In this document: in pieces, positions 1-11,171 of the stretch
Position numbering within the stretch: the first letter of the stretch is position 1
How the letters are laid out: every line of letters starts with the position of its first letter
Assembly (NCBI GenBank): GCA_004764695.1
Contig: SMSO01000031.1
Location: 7,125,261 to 7,189,260, forward strand
Source: Schizochytrium sp. TIO01
Taxonomy: Eukaryota > Sar > Bigyra > Thraustochytrida > Thraustochytriidae
DNA length: 64,000 nucleotides
Direction of reading: 5' to 3'
Position numbers and translations under genes: made by a program
Notes under the pieces: model-generated
Seen by the model: the letters and a program-made list of their open reading frames with translations, nothing else
Told to the model about the DNA's origin: nothing
Database searches by the model: none

Positions 1-768
1 GCTTTGGCTGTGTGGCATCGGGTCCCCTTGCTTGCTTCCTATTCGCTTGCTTTCCCGTTTGCTTCGCTCGCCTTCGTCTGACAGATGTGCGTGCAGAAGA
101 GAGCGTGTTCGAGAGCAGAGCACAGCGTGTCTCGAGAGATAGATCAGAGCACAGCGTGCGAAACGGAGCCTCGGTTTTTGTCTTCGCAGGCCTCCGTCTA
201 TTTCCCTATCTCCACCAAATAGAAATCCTTCGCACAGTTTTTGTTACTTGAGTCATGAATCATTAAGTAAGAATCCATCCGCTTTTCCTTTCTTTCCTCT
301 TTTTCTACATTACATTATATATTTTCAGCCAAACCCTTATTATTATTATTTAATTTAAAAAAATTAAAAAAGAAAAAGATTTGTACATCAAATTAATGTA
401 AAAAACAAACATTTCATTAAACATTGAACCTACCCACCTAAGACCTTCGCTGGTTTCACTACTGCATCATTGCCAAGGTATGTAATGTAATAGACTGAGA
501 GAAGGTGGCCTACCCGCGACTCAGTAAGATAAGACTGAATAGCAATAGTAAAAGCAGATGGGGAACAAAAAAAATAGGAAACAGAAAAAGGAGCTTCAGC
601 TCAAGAGAAAAATCTTGTGTCGCAAAAAGCGTTGCGCATACGTAGGACTCGCTATGGACGCCTAAAGGAACCCGCAGCACTGCTGGATTCGGCTGCAGTT
701 TGTATGATGAGTTGATGTTTGTGTATACCAAACAACACAATGACTGACAGCAGCGATGAATGAGGTGA

Positions 769-793
769 CTGTCTGTCTGTCTGTCTGTCTGTC
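769..793. repeat. (CTGT)n microsatellite
   Basis: About six uninterrupted CTGT units are read directly from the sequence. Confidence 0.85.
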
Positions 794-978
794 CTACTAT
801 TCGTAACATCCATCGCTTTGCTTTCTCGCTTTCCTTTCAGTCAGCGACACTTTCTTTCGTCTTCGATCCTCTATTTTTAATTGTGTTGGTTGTTTTATAG
901 AATAAAACAGAGATATTAAAAGGACGAGAGATACCCAGTCGAGGTTGAAATACATCCATAAATACGAGATCGAGGCTT

Positions 979-1006
979 CTCTGCTCTGCTCTGCTCTGCT
1001 CTGCTC
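979..1006. repeat. (CTCTG)n pentanucleotide repeat
   Basis: About five CTCTG units, the last degenerate (CTCCG). Confidence 0.85.
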
Positions 1007-1032
1007 CGCTTCTCTTGTTTCATGGTCTGTCT

Positions 1033-1093
1033 TATTGATCGATTGATTGATGTATTGATGTATTGATTGATGTATTGATTGATTGATTGATTA
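1033..1093. repeat. GATT / GTATTGAT mixed tandem repeat
   Basis: Interleaved GATT and GTATTGAT units in tandem, read directly. Confidence 0.8.
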
Positions 1094-1429
1094 TTTCAAG
1101 TTGTTTATTTGATGCTTTTAAGAGAACAAGGGAAAGAAAGCAGAGGCACTAATTCCTCTGCAGGCAAGCCGCGAACAACTTGAAGACCAGCGAATAGTGC
1201 GGGAAAGCAGCAGCCAAAGGAGACTTCGTTTTCGATTGATTGTCTGTTTGTGTGTTGATCCTCCTCACTTATGTGGCTGCTTTCCGCCTCTCTTTCATGC
1301 ATCACAACGATCAATGCGGCGCAAGAGCAGAAAACTGATGTGCCATTCCTGATCACCAAATGAAGATGAGTCGCTTTTACGAGAACTTCATCTCTTAAAA
1401 GTATAAGTGAAAATAAATAAAACATGAAG

Positions 1430-1470
1430 AATGAACGAATGAATGAATGAATGAATGAATGAATGAATGA
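1430..1470. repeat. (GAAT)n microsatellite
   Basis: About nine GAAT units, immediately followed by a GC-rich island containing an inverted repeat (1537-1580). Confidence 0.85.
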
Positions 1471-1536
1471 GCTTTCTTCGATGCGCCAGAGCCGCAAGCG
1501 AGCTGGCGAGGCGAGGCGAAAACCTCCAATGAAGCT

Positions 1537-1580
1537 GGCCTCTCCTCCCTCTGCCTGCCTGTCTGCCTGGCAGAGAGGCC
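1537..1580. repeat. GC-rich inverted repeat
   Basis: GGCCTCTC at 1537-1544 is the exact reverse complement of GAGAGGCC at 1573-1580, and an inner palindrome CTGCCTGGCAG lies at 1563-1573. Almost the same string (one base longer) recurs at 38739-38757. Function unknown. Confidence 0.6.
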
Positions 1581-2478
1581 GCCCTGTCGCGCGTAAGGGA
1601 GGCTCTAGCTACAGCGTGCAGAGGAGGCTGCGAGCGAGCTCCTTCCCTCTCCGAGCAGCTCCTCGCTTGCGCATTCCTTCACATGTGCTCAACATTTCTT
1701 TCTTTTCTCTTTCTTTTTCTTCTTCTTATTACCTTCTTTCTTACTACCTACTAACTAACTAGCTAATAACTAGCTAGCTAACCCGCTAAGCAACTGTTAA
1801 ACATCCCATGGCTTTCTTGAACTTATGACCACAATATTCTCTCTATTCATGCTTCGCTCGTTGCTATCTATCTGCCTTCGTGGATCGCGATGGAGTCCGT
1901 AAAGCGCTGTCGGAGGACAGGGATGAGAGCCAAATGAAAACAGGTATGCACTGCTGCTTGCGCGCAATCAGAGGCAACAAGATTAGCTAAATCAGCTGTT
2001 GCCCTTCGAATACGCTCAAGATTGTCCTTCCTTTCAGTTTTGTTTTCTTTCGACCGAAAGATTTTTATTTATTTAAGATTTAAGATTTTAGTTTTAACTT
2101 CAACTTAAGCTTAACTACTTTAAAATAAACTCATTCTATGGTTGCTTTTACTAGAATTTTATTTTAATTTTATTTTTTCTTCTCTCTGCATACATAGCAC
2201 CTACTTATGCCGCAGTAGCCAAGCAGAGGGAGCTGCCAGTATGAGGAATCCGCGCCCTTCATTGAAAACTGGAAACGCTTCTTCGACTCGAAGACAGCCA
2301 CGAAAGGGTTTCTTCGCTTAGGCCTACGTTTCGGCAGCCTTATGCGCAATACCGTGGCCAGTGGTGATCTCTGTTGCGCAAATGGAGATTTCGCAGCGAC
2401 AGAGAAGGTATCGTCACATTCGCGCCATTTTCAGTCAGAAGAACATGTTGGTTTGCCAATAAATGAATAAATAGTGCT

Positions 2479-2510
2479 CATTCATTCATTCATTCATTCA
2501 TTCACTCACT
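2479..2510. repeat. (ATTC)n microsatellite
   Basis: About seven ATTC units passing into ACTC units; the reverse complement of the unit at 1430-1470. Confidence 0.8.
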
Positions 2511-2924
2511 CACGCACTCTTTAACTATATAAATTATACTCTCTTTATTTAAAAGATAAAATTAAAATATATATATGTATATACAATATATCTATTAAAT
2601 AATATTTAATAGTAACGAATTAAAAGTAGCCATAGCAGGAAGCGCTATGTAAGGTCTACGACTGCTGAGGCTTCTGCTTTCTCTCAACAATGGCAATGAA
2701 GGATGGTTTGTTTTCCTCTGTTTTGCACATACTTTCTATCTATCTGTCTGCAGTGCCCTGCTTGAGGATCGAGGTCTAGAAACGAAGAAACAGATACTCA
2801 GCGCTCGAGAGAGAAGAGAGTCTCCGCACTGACCTTACGCGAGAGACTGCCGCGCAGAAGAGGAGGCTTTTGCGGCGATTCTCGAGCAAACCTCTCTTTT
2901 CATTTGCTTTCATCGGCTGACTAA

Positions 2925-2972
2925 GTAAACAAACAAATAAACAAACAAATAAGTAAACAAATAAACAAACAA
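2925..2972. repeat. AAACAAAT-type tandem repeat
   Basis: Tandem AAAC and AAAT units, slightly degenerate. A similar array occurs at 29717-29765. Confidence 0.75.
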
Positions 2973-3706
2973 AGAGGTCAGTCAGTCAGTGTATCGAATT
3001 AATCATATATGTGGAAATGCGAAAAGCCTCTTTCTTGTCTGCGTTAAAATAAAAATAAAAATAAAAAATAAAAAATTATAATACCCTTTGTTTTGGATTG
3101 GCTTTTATAAGAATGATACAAGGAATGGTGTTTACTTATTTGCTTACAAGAGTAGAAAACCCACTGAAGAGGCTGTATGATCAGCATATTCCATTCTGGT
3201 CAGTCGAACAAACAATGCGTTATCAGCTAGCTAACTGCACATCCGTTGCTCCACGGTTCCTCTCGCAAGCACTTCCAGCCTCGCAGTGCCCAAGAGAAAG
3301 CAAGCTTTAAGCCAACGAGGCTTTACACGCGCGGAAGAAGGCATCGACGTAGCGCCATTTACAGCGAAGACCAAATCAATCAACCGATTAAATGAATGAA
3401 TAAATGAATGAATGAACGATTAAATGAATGAATATGATCGTGCCATTGTGAATAAATAATTGTCGAATTAGCGAATTGCTAAATAACTGACTGACTAACT
3501 CGCAAGGAAACAAAAGTTGACGGGAAACAAAACAAAGGAATTCTGCTCTTCTTTGTTGTTTTGGTGCCTGTTCGAGCAAGCGAGAATAAGGGGGCAGCGC
3601 AGGAGAAAGAGGCAGAGGCAAAGACTGACAAACAAAGCACCTGCTGCTATCTAGCTTTCTATCTATCTTTCAGTGGATAGGTGATGATGGATGGAGAGTC
3701 AGCAGC

Positions 3707-3708
<2 letters not shown>

Positions 3709-3757
<49 letters not shown>
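3709..3757. repeat. (AAAG)n microsatellite
   Basis: About twelve perfect AAAG units. The same unit recurs at 55759-55831 and as its complement at 37617-37690. Confidence 0.9.
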
Positions 3758-4274
3758 ACAGGAATCACCTCTGATTGATTTGGATGAATGAGTAGGTTGG
3801 TGAAACATTCTTTCCACCCCCGTTTTTGTTTTGTTAGTTCGGGTTTCTGACTTTGTGAAGATTACAGATTGTAGTTGGCTTCCCTGTGCTTGTTTTATTT
3901 ATTCTCATCGACAGCATACTGAAGAAATGAATAAGTCGAGGTTTTCTTAGTTTTATCAAACACAATAAGTAAACAAAAGGTAAATAAATTATTTGTTAAA
4001 GGAAAGCAAAGACATTATTAATTGTAAAAAGTGTTTTCAGGCCATTATAGTTAGTTAGTTCGAGGAGGAAACAACCAAATAGGATCACTAGAAAATCAAT
4101 TAGTTCATCATTTGAGCGATCGATCTGTCGATTCGCCCTTCTCGTAGAGGCAGCGCCAGCAGCAAACCCCAAACACAATCGCCGACTGTCAGTCTGGCGA
4201 CGTACTCCCCCCCCCCTCCACGCCCCTTACTCCCGAATCCTCGCACCAGCCAGCCAGCTCTCTTGCTCCTGAAG

Positions 4275-5822
4275 ATGCTTGCTGCTGTGCGCAACCGCCT
4301 CCATGGCGGCGCCAAGGTGGTCCCTGGCGTGCGTGGACTTGCGTCCAAGAGCGGCAAGGTCCCCCTCCCCCCCATGGTCTTCATCAAGGGTGAGGAGATG
4401 ACCCGCTACTGCATGCAGCTCATCCTCGACAAGTGGATCGATCCCCACTTCGACACCAGCAAGTGGGAGTACTACGATCTCAGCTGCAAGGCCCGCGACG
4501 ACTCCGAGGACAAGGTCCTCCGCGACGCCGTCTCCGCCGGTCAGCGGATTAAGGCCATCTTCAAGGAGCCCACCGTGACCCCGACCGAGGTGCAGAAAAA
4601 GAAAATGGGTCTCCGCAAGACCTGGGGCAGCCCGAACGGTGCCATGCGCAAGGGCTGGAATGGTATCACCATCTCTCGTGACACCATCATGATCGAAGGC
4701 ATGGAACTCGGCTACAAGAACCCCGTACTCTTCGAGCGCCACGCCGTCGGTGGCGAGTACGGCGCAGGATACGCCACTGTCGGCAAGGGTGAGCTGCGCA
4801 CCGTGTACTACCCGGAGGGCGTGAACCCCGACGCGGACCCCAAGCAGGGCAAGCTCGTCGATGCTCGCAAGCTCAACGACAACCAGAGCGCTGTCGTGAC
4901 ATACGATAACCCTCTTGACAACGTTGTTGACCTCGCTCACCACTTCTTCACCAGATGCCTCAAGGCCCGTGTCACCCCCTACGTCGTCACCAAGAAGACT
5001 GTCTTCAAGTGGCAGGAGGGCTTCTGGACCCGCCACAAGGATGTCTTCGATGAGCACTACCGCCAGAGATTCCTTGACGCTGGTCTCCTTAAGAACACCG
5101 GCGGCGAGCTCCGCCACCTTATCAGTGATGCTGCCACCATGCAGCTCATTCGCTGGACTGACGGAGGCTTTGGATGCAGCTCCCACAACTACGATGGTGA
5201 CATGCTTACTGACGAGCTCGCCCAGATTCACCGCTCCCCCGGTTTCATCACCAGCAACCTCATCGGTAAGGCCAACGACGGCACCCTGATCAAGGAGTTT
5301 GAGGCTTCGCACGGTACTGTCGCTGACATGTGGGAGGACCACCTCGACGGAGAGGAGACCAGTCTCAACCCGCTCGGACTTGTGGAGGCTCTCATTGGTG
5401 CCATGCAGCACTCTGCTGCTCTCAGCGACTCCCCCGATGAGGCATTCATTGTTGACTTCACCAACAAGATGCGCTCTACCATTCACAAGGCCTTCGTTGC
5501 CGGCAAGGGCACCCGCGATATCTCTGGCGAGACCGGTCTCACCACTGAGCAGTTCATTGACCTCGTTGCTGATGTCCTCAACGGTAACGAGAACATCCTC
5601 GACGGCCTCAAGGAGGAGGCTCTCGAGAACGCCGACGGACGCGTCAAGCCCAAGACTAACCCCAGCTTCCGCCTCGTTGACAAGGACCAGATGCAGAGCT
5701 TCTTTGCCGCTCTTGACACTGACAAGAACGGTGTCATTGACTACGAAGAGTTTGAGTCCGGCATGGTCCGCCTCGGCGTCTTCCCCAAGAAGTACTTCCC
5801 GGAGGGACCCCCGAAGTTCTAA
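4275..5822 (+). CDS. Isocitrate dehydrogenase, mitochondrial, with C-terminal EF-hand
   Basis: Catalyses oxidative decarboxylation of isocitrate to 2-oxoglutarate, probably in the mitochondrial matrix. The first ATG (4275) opens a 515-residue protein. Residues 1-24 carry four basic and no acidic residues and look like a mitochondrial presequence. The catalytic core follows (KGWNGITISRDT, NYDGDM, EASHGTV). In human IDH1 the sequence after HGTV is T-R-H, where Arg and His bind the NADP 2'-phosphate. Here it is A-D-M (residues 350-352), which predicts preference for NAD. A canonical EF-hand loop, DTDKNGVIDYEE, occupies residues 481-492, so calcium control is likely. Homodimeric EF-hand IDHs are known from diatoms and prasinophyte algae, as I recall. 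Codons end mostly in C, suggesting high expression. The gene converges on the epimerase/reductase gene downstream. Cofactor choice is inferred, not shown. Confidence 0.93.
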   Translation: MLAAVRNRLHGGAKVVPGVRGLASKSGKVPLPPMVFIKGEEMTRYCMQLILDKWIDPHFDTSKWEYYDLSCKARDDSEDKVLRDAVSAGQRIKAIFKEPTVTPTEVQKKKMGLRKTWGSPNGAMRKGWNGITISRDTIMIEGMELGYKNPVLFERHAVGGEYGAGYATVGKGELRTVYYPEGVNPDADPKQGKLVDARKLNDNQSAVVTYDNPLDNVVDLAHHFFTRCLKARVTPYVVTKKTVFKWQEGFWTRHKDVFDEHYRQRFLDAGLLKNTGGELRHLISDAATMQLIRWTDGGFGCSSHNYDGDMLTDELAQIHRSPGFITSNLIGKANDGTLIKEFEASHGTVADMWEDHLDGEETSLNPLGLVEALIGAMQHSAALSDSPDEAFIVDFTNKMRSTIHKAFVAGKGTRDISGETGLTTEQFIDLVADVLNGNENILDGLKEEALENADGRVKPKTNPSFRLVDKDQMQSFFAALDTDKNGVIDYEEFESGMVRLGVFPKKYFPEGPPKF

Positions 5823-6610
5823 ACGCCTCTGTTGTTGTTTTTTTACCCATTACTACTTCTACTCCTGCGACTACCACCACATTGATGATTTATCCTTCTG
5901 CGGCAACAGCACATGCCAATGCTTCCTGCCCTTCTTTTCTCGATGGTCAGGTTATGCGCTCATAAGGAAATCTCTTCGAATTTTTCACAATACCATTACC
6001 GACCAAAAAAAACTAATTTTTGAGAATGTGACCAAAACTCTTTTTATCTTTTTTATATCCCCCTTTCCTAACTCTCTATATACACACACACGCTTCACAT
6101 GGCCATGACTTCTCTCTCCTATATGTTACGTACTTTCCCATGAATCAACGCGGGCACCTATCACGTTCGCCATACGCAATGGCAGTTTTAATGTAAATAT
6201 GTCTTCGAGGGCAGCTCAAGTGGCATTTCCTCATGTGTTGCAATTTAAGAGTGTCTTTATAGCCTAGATGATTTTGGCTCCTCACTTTCCGTTTCTTACC
6301 TCTATTACTTTAATAAATAATAAAAAAATCGTAGTTAGTAATGAGACAGACCGGCAGAAAACGCTATTGCATATTTCTATAGAGACAACCTTAACAGCCT
6401 TCCCGAAATGAACTCTCAATGAGCAGAAAATATCCTGGTTTATTTATGTTTTTCTTCTACAAGTTTTCTATATAATCTATTCAGCGATTGATGCGACCGG
6501 TGATCTCAATATCCCGAAGCTTGCAGAATTTGGTATTTTCATGTAAAATAACAAAACGGCAGGCTTTGAAAATGCGAATACTCGAAAAACCAGCCAGGAG
6601 AAATCGTTCC
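5823..6610. other. 3' gap between convergent genes
   Basis: A non-coding interval between two convergent 3' ends. It contains AATAAATAATAAAA-like sequence near 6313-6326 that could serve polyadenylation; no gene is seen. Confidence 0.5.
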
Positions 6611-7692
6611 TCAAGAATTGCATGTCTCTGCATGCGCTGTGGTAGAAACAACTTGCGTTTGGTTTATTTCATGACACAAAGCCGTTGTTGATACAATTGG
6701 AGCAGCAGGTCGGGTTGGCGACAGAAATTGGTTCCCCTTCAGAGAAGAGTTCTCCATATTTGCTCGTGCTTTCATGAAAAGATTCTTGGTCGCAGTCAGA
6801 ATATCTGGGATGATGATATCTGGTAGCGCACTGACAAGTTTTGTTGTATCAAGCATGTTGTTTGACCGTGGAGCTTTGAGTACTAAGGCTTGCTCTTCCT
6901 CAGTGAAATTCTTCCATGTGAACTCGGGATCGATGTACTCCCTGTACAGCTCCAGGCACTCGTTGTGAGAAATGGTGCCTGGATTTGTAAAGTTATAAAT
7001 ACCAGTAAGACCTCTCGAGGCCATGAGCACAGCCACAGGTAGCATATCTGGAAGGCTTGTCATGGAATTAGGGATGTTGACTACACGTTCATATCGAGCG
7101 ATCTTGTAAATGAAATTTCGAGGTGCATTCATGTCATCGCAAAGCGGCATGCGCACACGAAGCACTAAAGTATTGTCAAGAAAAGGCTGAATAAGATGTT
7201 CCACAAGGCCCTTCGTCTTGGAGTAGAAAGAACCATCAAAATTCGGGGGGTCCATCTCTGTAAACCCCTTCCCACTCCCAAGTGGGTGTTTCGCATCGTA
7301 TGAATATATACAACCCGTGGCGAATAAAGTAAGGTGAATGTTCAACTCATCACAAACATCACAAAGGGTCAGTGTGCCAGTGACGTTAGATCGAATTGTC
7401 TCCTTACGATGGTCTTCGCACCAGTCGACGTTTGGGCCGCCCTGTGACACCAGCAGCACACAGAACATTCGTAGGTGCAACCTTTTTGGAGTTCGTTGTA
7501 AACCGCTGCACGGTCCTCCATCCGACTTTTCGCAATAACCACCTCACATTTTTGAGCCTGATCGCTGATCAATTGTACCAAAAGCTGTCCAATCCAGCCA
7601 CTGTGGCCGCCATATACAAGGAACCGAAGCCCCTCGCAGCCTTCTGCAGAAAGGCTCTGGCAAGCAGCACGGGTCGTTTCACCTTGACCCAT
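6611..7692 (-). CDS. UDP-4-keto-6-deoxyglucose 3,5-epimerase/4-reductase-like (NRS/ER family), two apparent frameshifts
   Basis: Resembles the plant NRS/ER family, which converts 4-keto-6-deoxyglucose nucleotides to UDP- or dTDP-rhamnose. The N-terminus has the Rossmann motif GGHSGWIG. Further on come NVDWCEDH, FATGCIY, the catalytic YSKTK (7211-7225), RVRMP, PRNF, IPNSM, NFTNPG and RSNN, all typical of the family. The reading frame changes twice within about 50 bases. After a five-A run (T at 7483-7487 on the + strand) homology moves one frame (KVAPTNV..AAGVTGRP), and after a three-A run (7431-7433) it moves again (NVDWCED). Each shift is explained by one surplus A. These may be sequencing indels, or the gene may be a recent pseudogene; conservation on both sides favours indels. 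The start is the ATG at 7692. A short non-conserved tail follows the family's normal end. Confidence 0.85.
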
Positions 7693-8816
7693 CGTTGATT
7701 GTCAACTCGCCTTGTTCCCCAAACTTGCCTATTTGTTTCCTTTGAGCAAACGTGAGGCACGTCAAACCGACGAGAGACCTCACCAACAAACTCCACACAG
7801 GTGCCACGAAGAATCCGCTCAGGCAATCGCAGTCTGCCCAGAAGTCGTGACCAAATGTGTCTACTGGATACCTGTTCATTTTTAACTCAAACTTTAACTC
7901 TTCGCTAAGAACTCATCAACTAAAGGGTTTCAAAGTCAGATGAATGTCACAACATAACATCGCCTCACTCATCTCACTCAGATGCGGATTGAGTTGAAGG
8001 AGCCACTCACCGTCGATCCCCAGCACACGAAGCACACGGGGAATAATGCCAAATCCTTAATTTTCTTTCCTATTACGACAACGCGCTTGTCGATTATTTT
8101 TATTGCTCGCCCGACTCACAATATATCCAACTGCGGCACTCTGCCGACGTAGTTTTCGATGGAAAGAAAGACACGGAAGATATCAGTTTGTACATAATAG
8201 GCTCAAGAAGTGTCGAATAACGTCCGACTATAACCACTCGCTGCGAGATGGTTTTCTCAGTCTTGGGCACCCGAAACACTCCTGCGTTTCATCGATTTGA
8301 CTCTCTTTCATATGGCTCGTTGTGGAAAATCAGAGTCTGAATGAATAAATGCGTCACAACTTTGGAGCCTCATCCATGAATCGAGACAGACATTGAGGCC
8401 CAAAGGGAGTCAATATATCAGTCCCGCCGACTATCTGCTCCCTAGAGACTCTTAGGAGTGGGGCTTAGTGTTGGCGCTAAGTAGCTCCTATGACTTAACA
8501 TCTTTCATGTAATTGATAGCAGTGGCTATATAGATAGCCAAACTCGTAGCACCTCCTACTGTGAAAGGAGAGAGCGAGAAATCGCCAAGTCATCATCAGA
8601 TCGAGAAAAAATCACTGCACAATTCTGCATAGCGGACCAGGACCTCGCAAGCCGGGGAACCGTCGATCGGCTTGCGTAGATACTGATTAAAAAGGTAGTG
8701 AGGAATCTGCAGTAACACTTGAGCTGGATATTTAGGTTAGCCTTTTCGTTCAAGTTGGACTAGACCGGATTTGGCGAGAAGGGCCTCTCGTTTGCTTCAA
8801 CGTTCAGGAAAGGAGG
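7693..8816. other. Spacer without recognisable gene
   Basis: Divergent spacer between the epimerase/reductase gene and the small membrane-protein gene. Short ORFs on both strands have no protein-like character that I can recognise. Confidence 0.5.
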
Positions 8817-9206
8817 ATGCACCCGTTCTGGGCGACAGTGCTGGCCGTTTCCGTGGTTGCCTTTCTTGTGTACGTACTATGCATGGGCCCATCTCGAGCA
8901 AAGGCTGATGCTGGATTCGCGGCAGGTGCAACTCGAGCATCAGTAGCCTCTTCCTCTTCTGCGGGCTCGAACACTTCTCGTTCAACCTCTGGCGCTACGA
9001 GTGCGTCGAAGACCCAAGGAGTAGCTAAGAGTCGGAGAACTGCTGATGGAGGATCTTCGCAGCAATTTGAGATTAAGATTCAACGTATGAACAAGCTCAA
9101 AGAAGATGCCAGGGCAAGGTATCGCTTGCTACACCCTGATTTTGCTCCTCCTGGAGAAGCCACGAAACATGCCGAGACCACGGCAGCGGATAAGAAGGAT
9201 AACTGA
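8817..9206 (+). CDS. Small single-pass membrane protein, hypothetical
   Basis: 129 residues; not recognised. An N-terminal hydrophobic helix (about residues 4-23, WATVLAVSVVAFLVYVLCM) is followed by a Ser/Ala/Thr-rich linker (about 35-70) and then a charged, probably helical segment (about 84-110: QFEIKIQRMNKLKEDARARY). A lone helix at the very start with a positive region after it suggests either a signal anchor or a type III membrane protein facing the cytosol. The ATG is preceded by a purine-rich stretch. The ordered hydrophobic, linker and charged layout, and codon use like that of neighbouring genes, make it more credible than random ORFs of this size, but no homology can be claimed. Confidence 0.55.
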   Translation: MHPFWATVLAVSVVAFLVYVLCMGPSRAKADAGFAAGATRASVASSSSAGSNTSRSTSGATSASKTQGVAKSRRTADGGSSQQFEIKIQRMNKLKEDARARYRLLHPDFAPPGEATKHAETTAADKKDN

Positions 9207-10607
9207 GGATCGTATCTGGAGGTAGCTTTGGCATTTGGTCATCGGCAATAACGCCAATGAATATCCCCCTCAATGCGCGAAACCTCGGCGGGCCAAGACT
9301 CGTTGAGTCGTTTAATGCTGTACTTAACATGTCTTTATGAAGGGTGGCATTGAATATCATGTACATCCAGCTTGCCTGTATATACGAAAGCTTGCCTTGG
9401 CTTTTGAATATGCCGGCTTATGGCTATTCATTATAATGAAGAGTTGTGTTCAGGCGCTGATTGCTCACACAAGATTTTAAAAGTCATGCATACTACACAC
9501 TACGAAACTAAGAGCTTTCGAGTATTGTATCCGTCAAGTTGTTGGTATTCAAGCACTAAGATTAATGAAACCTCTACGATGGCCGCATCTCGTTACGCCA
9601 GCATACATTAATAAAGCTCGGTCTTTTGCGAAATCGAAACTACTAGACTATTTTAAATTATCGCAGTGCATTGAAATTGTCTATTACTGTTCACGTGATA
9701 GTAGCAGGCTCTATTCTGCACTCGTCACCAATTAAACTAGAAATTAAACAAACAAAAAAAATGAAGTGAAGTCATTTAGTCACTGTGTTCTTGAACTATA
9801 TATTTTTTTTTTCTTTTAAATGATAATAGATAAGTTACAAAATCAGATTAAAGCTTCATATCAAGACCAAAATAACCATCAAATACCCCGTCCTTCTTCT
9901 AGTAAACTATGAGGATAAATTTTATCATTTATTTCATTTCAAAACGCAAATAGCATGCATCGATCGTGGAATTTTCTATGTAGCTGCCCTATATATTTTA
10001 CGAATAACACACTATAGATGAAACAAAGACATGCAAATGCCCAATTTTCCGATACTTTTATTATTTAATAAGACTGAGTTATACCTCACATGTGCAAGAC
10101 GCAGGTTTTTCTTCAAGTTGCATCAAATTCATAGTGGGACAACACGTCTATTCACCTTATACTATATCCGAAGAGATATGGATCTAGACGGTTGCTATGC
10201 GACTGCCCGAGTAGGGCATTTATCAGGCACTATATTTAGCATTGCTATAAATCTCTCTAGTTTTGTAAAACACTCAGGCTAACAGCAACCATTGATAACT
10301 CATATAAAAGTCTACAAACAAAGTTTTCACAATCTGACTATTTTCCGGGTTCTCACTATCGCGAGTATGTTTCATTCGTCCATCATTTATTTCAACCGTT
10401 CTTTCGTCAGTGTGCGTCGCAACTAGACTATGTCTCGTTCTGTATATTTCATAGATCCTAAACTGAAATATATCATGTGTATAGGTATAGATATAATTTA
10501 GTGCAGCACAAACTTACTCAGGCATGCTTCCAAGCAGTAGGTTTCTCAAGCTTGATCAACTTTTACTTAATGAACCTCTGTCAATCTGTGACAGTCATCT
10601 GGTTGAT
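9207..10607. other. AT-rich spacer before the tRNA-Gly array
   Basis: No gene or strong repeat seen. Small ORFs present (for example 10031-10282) look random. Confidence 0.5.
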
Positions 10608-10678
10608 GCGTCAGTGGTTTAGTGGTAAAATAGCTGTTTGCCATGCGGCTGCCCCGGGTTCGATTCCCGGCTGACGCT
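10608..10678 (+). tRNA. tRNA-Gly(GCC) copy 1
   Basis: Acceptor GCGTCAG pairs with CTGACGC and the discriminator is T. The D-arm reads GTTTAGTGGTAAAAT. The anticodon stem GCTGT/GCGGC encloses loop TTGCCAT, with anticodon GCC at 10640-10642. The T arm is CCGGG-TTCGATT-CCCGG, which also supplies the internal B box. No intron and no encoded CCA. A T6 run just downstream (10683-10688) is a Pol III terminator. It decodes GGC and GGU glycine codons. Confidence 0.97.
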
Positions 10679-11100
10679 TATCCTTTTTTGCTGCCAATTT
10701 TGAGTGCATAAATTGAGACCTTTGAAACTTTCCTTTAAGGGTCTTTTAATTTTTGCCTATCTAAGAGCTTTGCTACAGGCCTGAATAGTTAGTCTTTGCA
10801 GCACACAAGACACCGTCGACAAATATATAGAAAATTTCAAGGAGTCATTGATGACGACCATTTATGTTATGAATACTAGAAGTTTTTTGACAGTCGAAGT
10901 CAAAAGGATAGCTACTGAGATATCTTATTTCTTAGCGATAAATGCTTATCGTCTAAATTTTGGATATTGATTTCGTAGATACCTTCTCGCCTCTTGTTTA
11001 GAGAGCTCTCCTGACAAAGCAGCTACTTAGTGCTTGTGGAATCATGTTGAATGAATTGAATCAGATTCATCACGCAGTAGTGAACCCCACATCATCAGTT
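10608..11100 (+). repeat. tRNA-Gly tandem duplication, unit 1
   Basis: The tRNA gene plus about 420 bases of downstream spacer (493 in all) recurs almost unchanged as the next unit (11101-11582). Spacer blocks such as CTATCTAAGAGCTTTGCTAC and GACACCGTCGACAA occur in both. Small indels and a few substitutions separate them. Confidence 0.85.
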
Positions 11101-11171
11101 GCGTCAGTGGTTTAGTGGTAAAATAGCTGTTTGCCATGCGGCTGCCCCGGGTTCGATTCCCGGCTGACGCT
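11101..11171 (+). tRNA. tRNA-Gly(GCC) copy 2
   Basis: Identical to copy 1 over all 71 bases, followed by the same T6 terminator. It lies at the start of the second tandem unit. Confidence 0.97.

Larger units (their letters stand above)
1..4274. other. Gene-free spacer rich in microsatellites
   Basis: I find no ORF here with recognisable protein character. The interval is AT-rich with short GC-rich islands (about 1480-1680, 2750-2900, 3540-3640) set between tetra- and pentanucleotide repeats, listed separately. It is the upstream flank of the IDH gene; a run of nine C residues lies about 65 bases before that ATG. Confidence 0.6.

Noticed and set aside
4227-5486. 419-codon open frame antisense to the IDH gene
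   Set aside because: The codon bias of the real gene keeps the opposite strand open. The antisense product shows no domain, whereas the + strand is an unmistakable IDH.
7369-7500. Introns as explanation for the frame changes in the epimerase/reductase gene
   Set aside because: Homology is continuous through all three frames with no unaccounted bases other than one extra A at each step, so no room exists for an intron.
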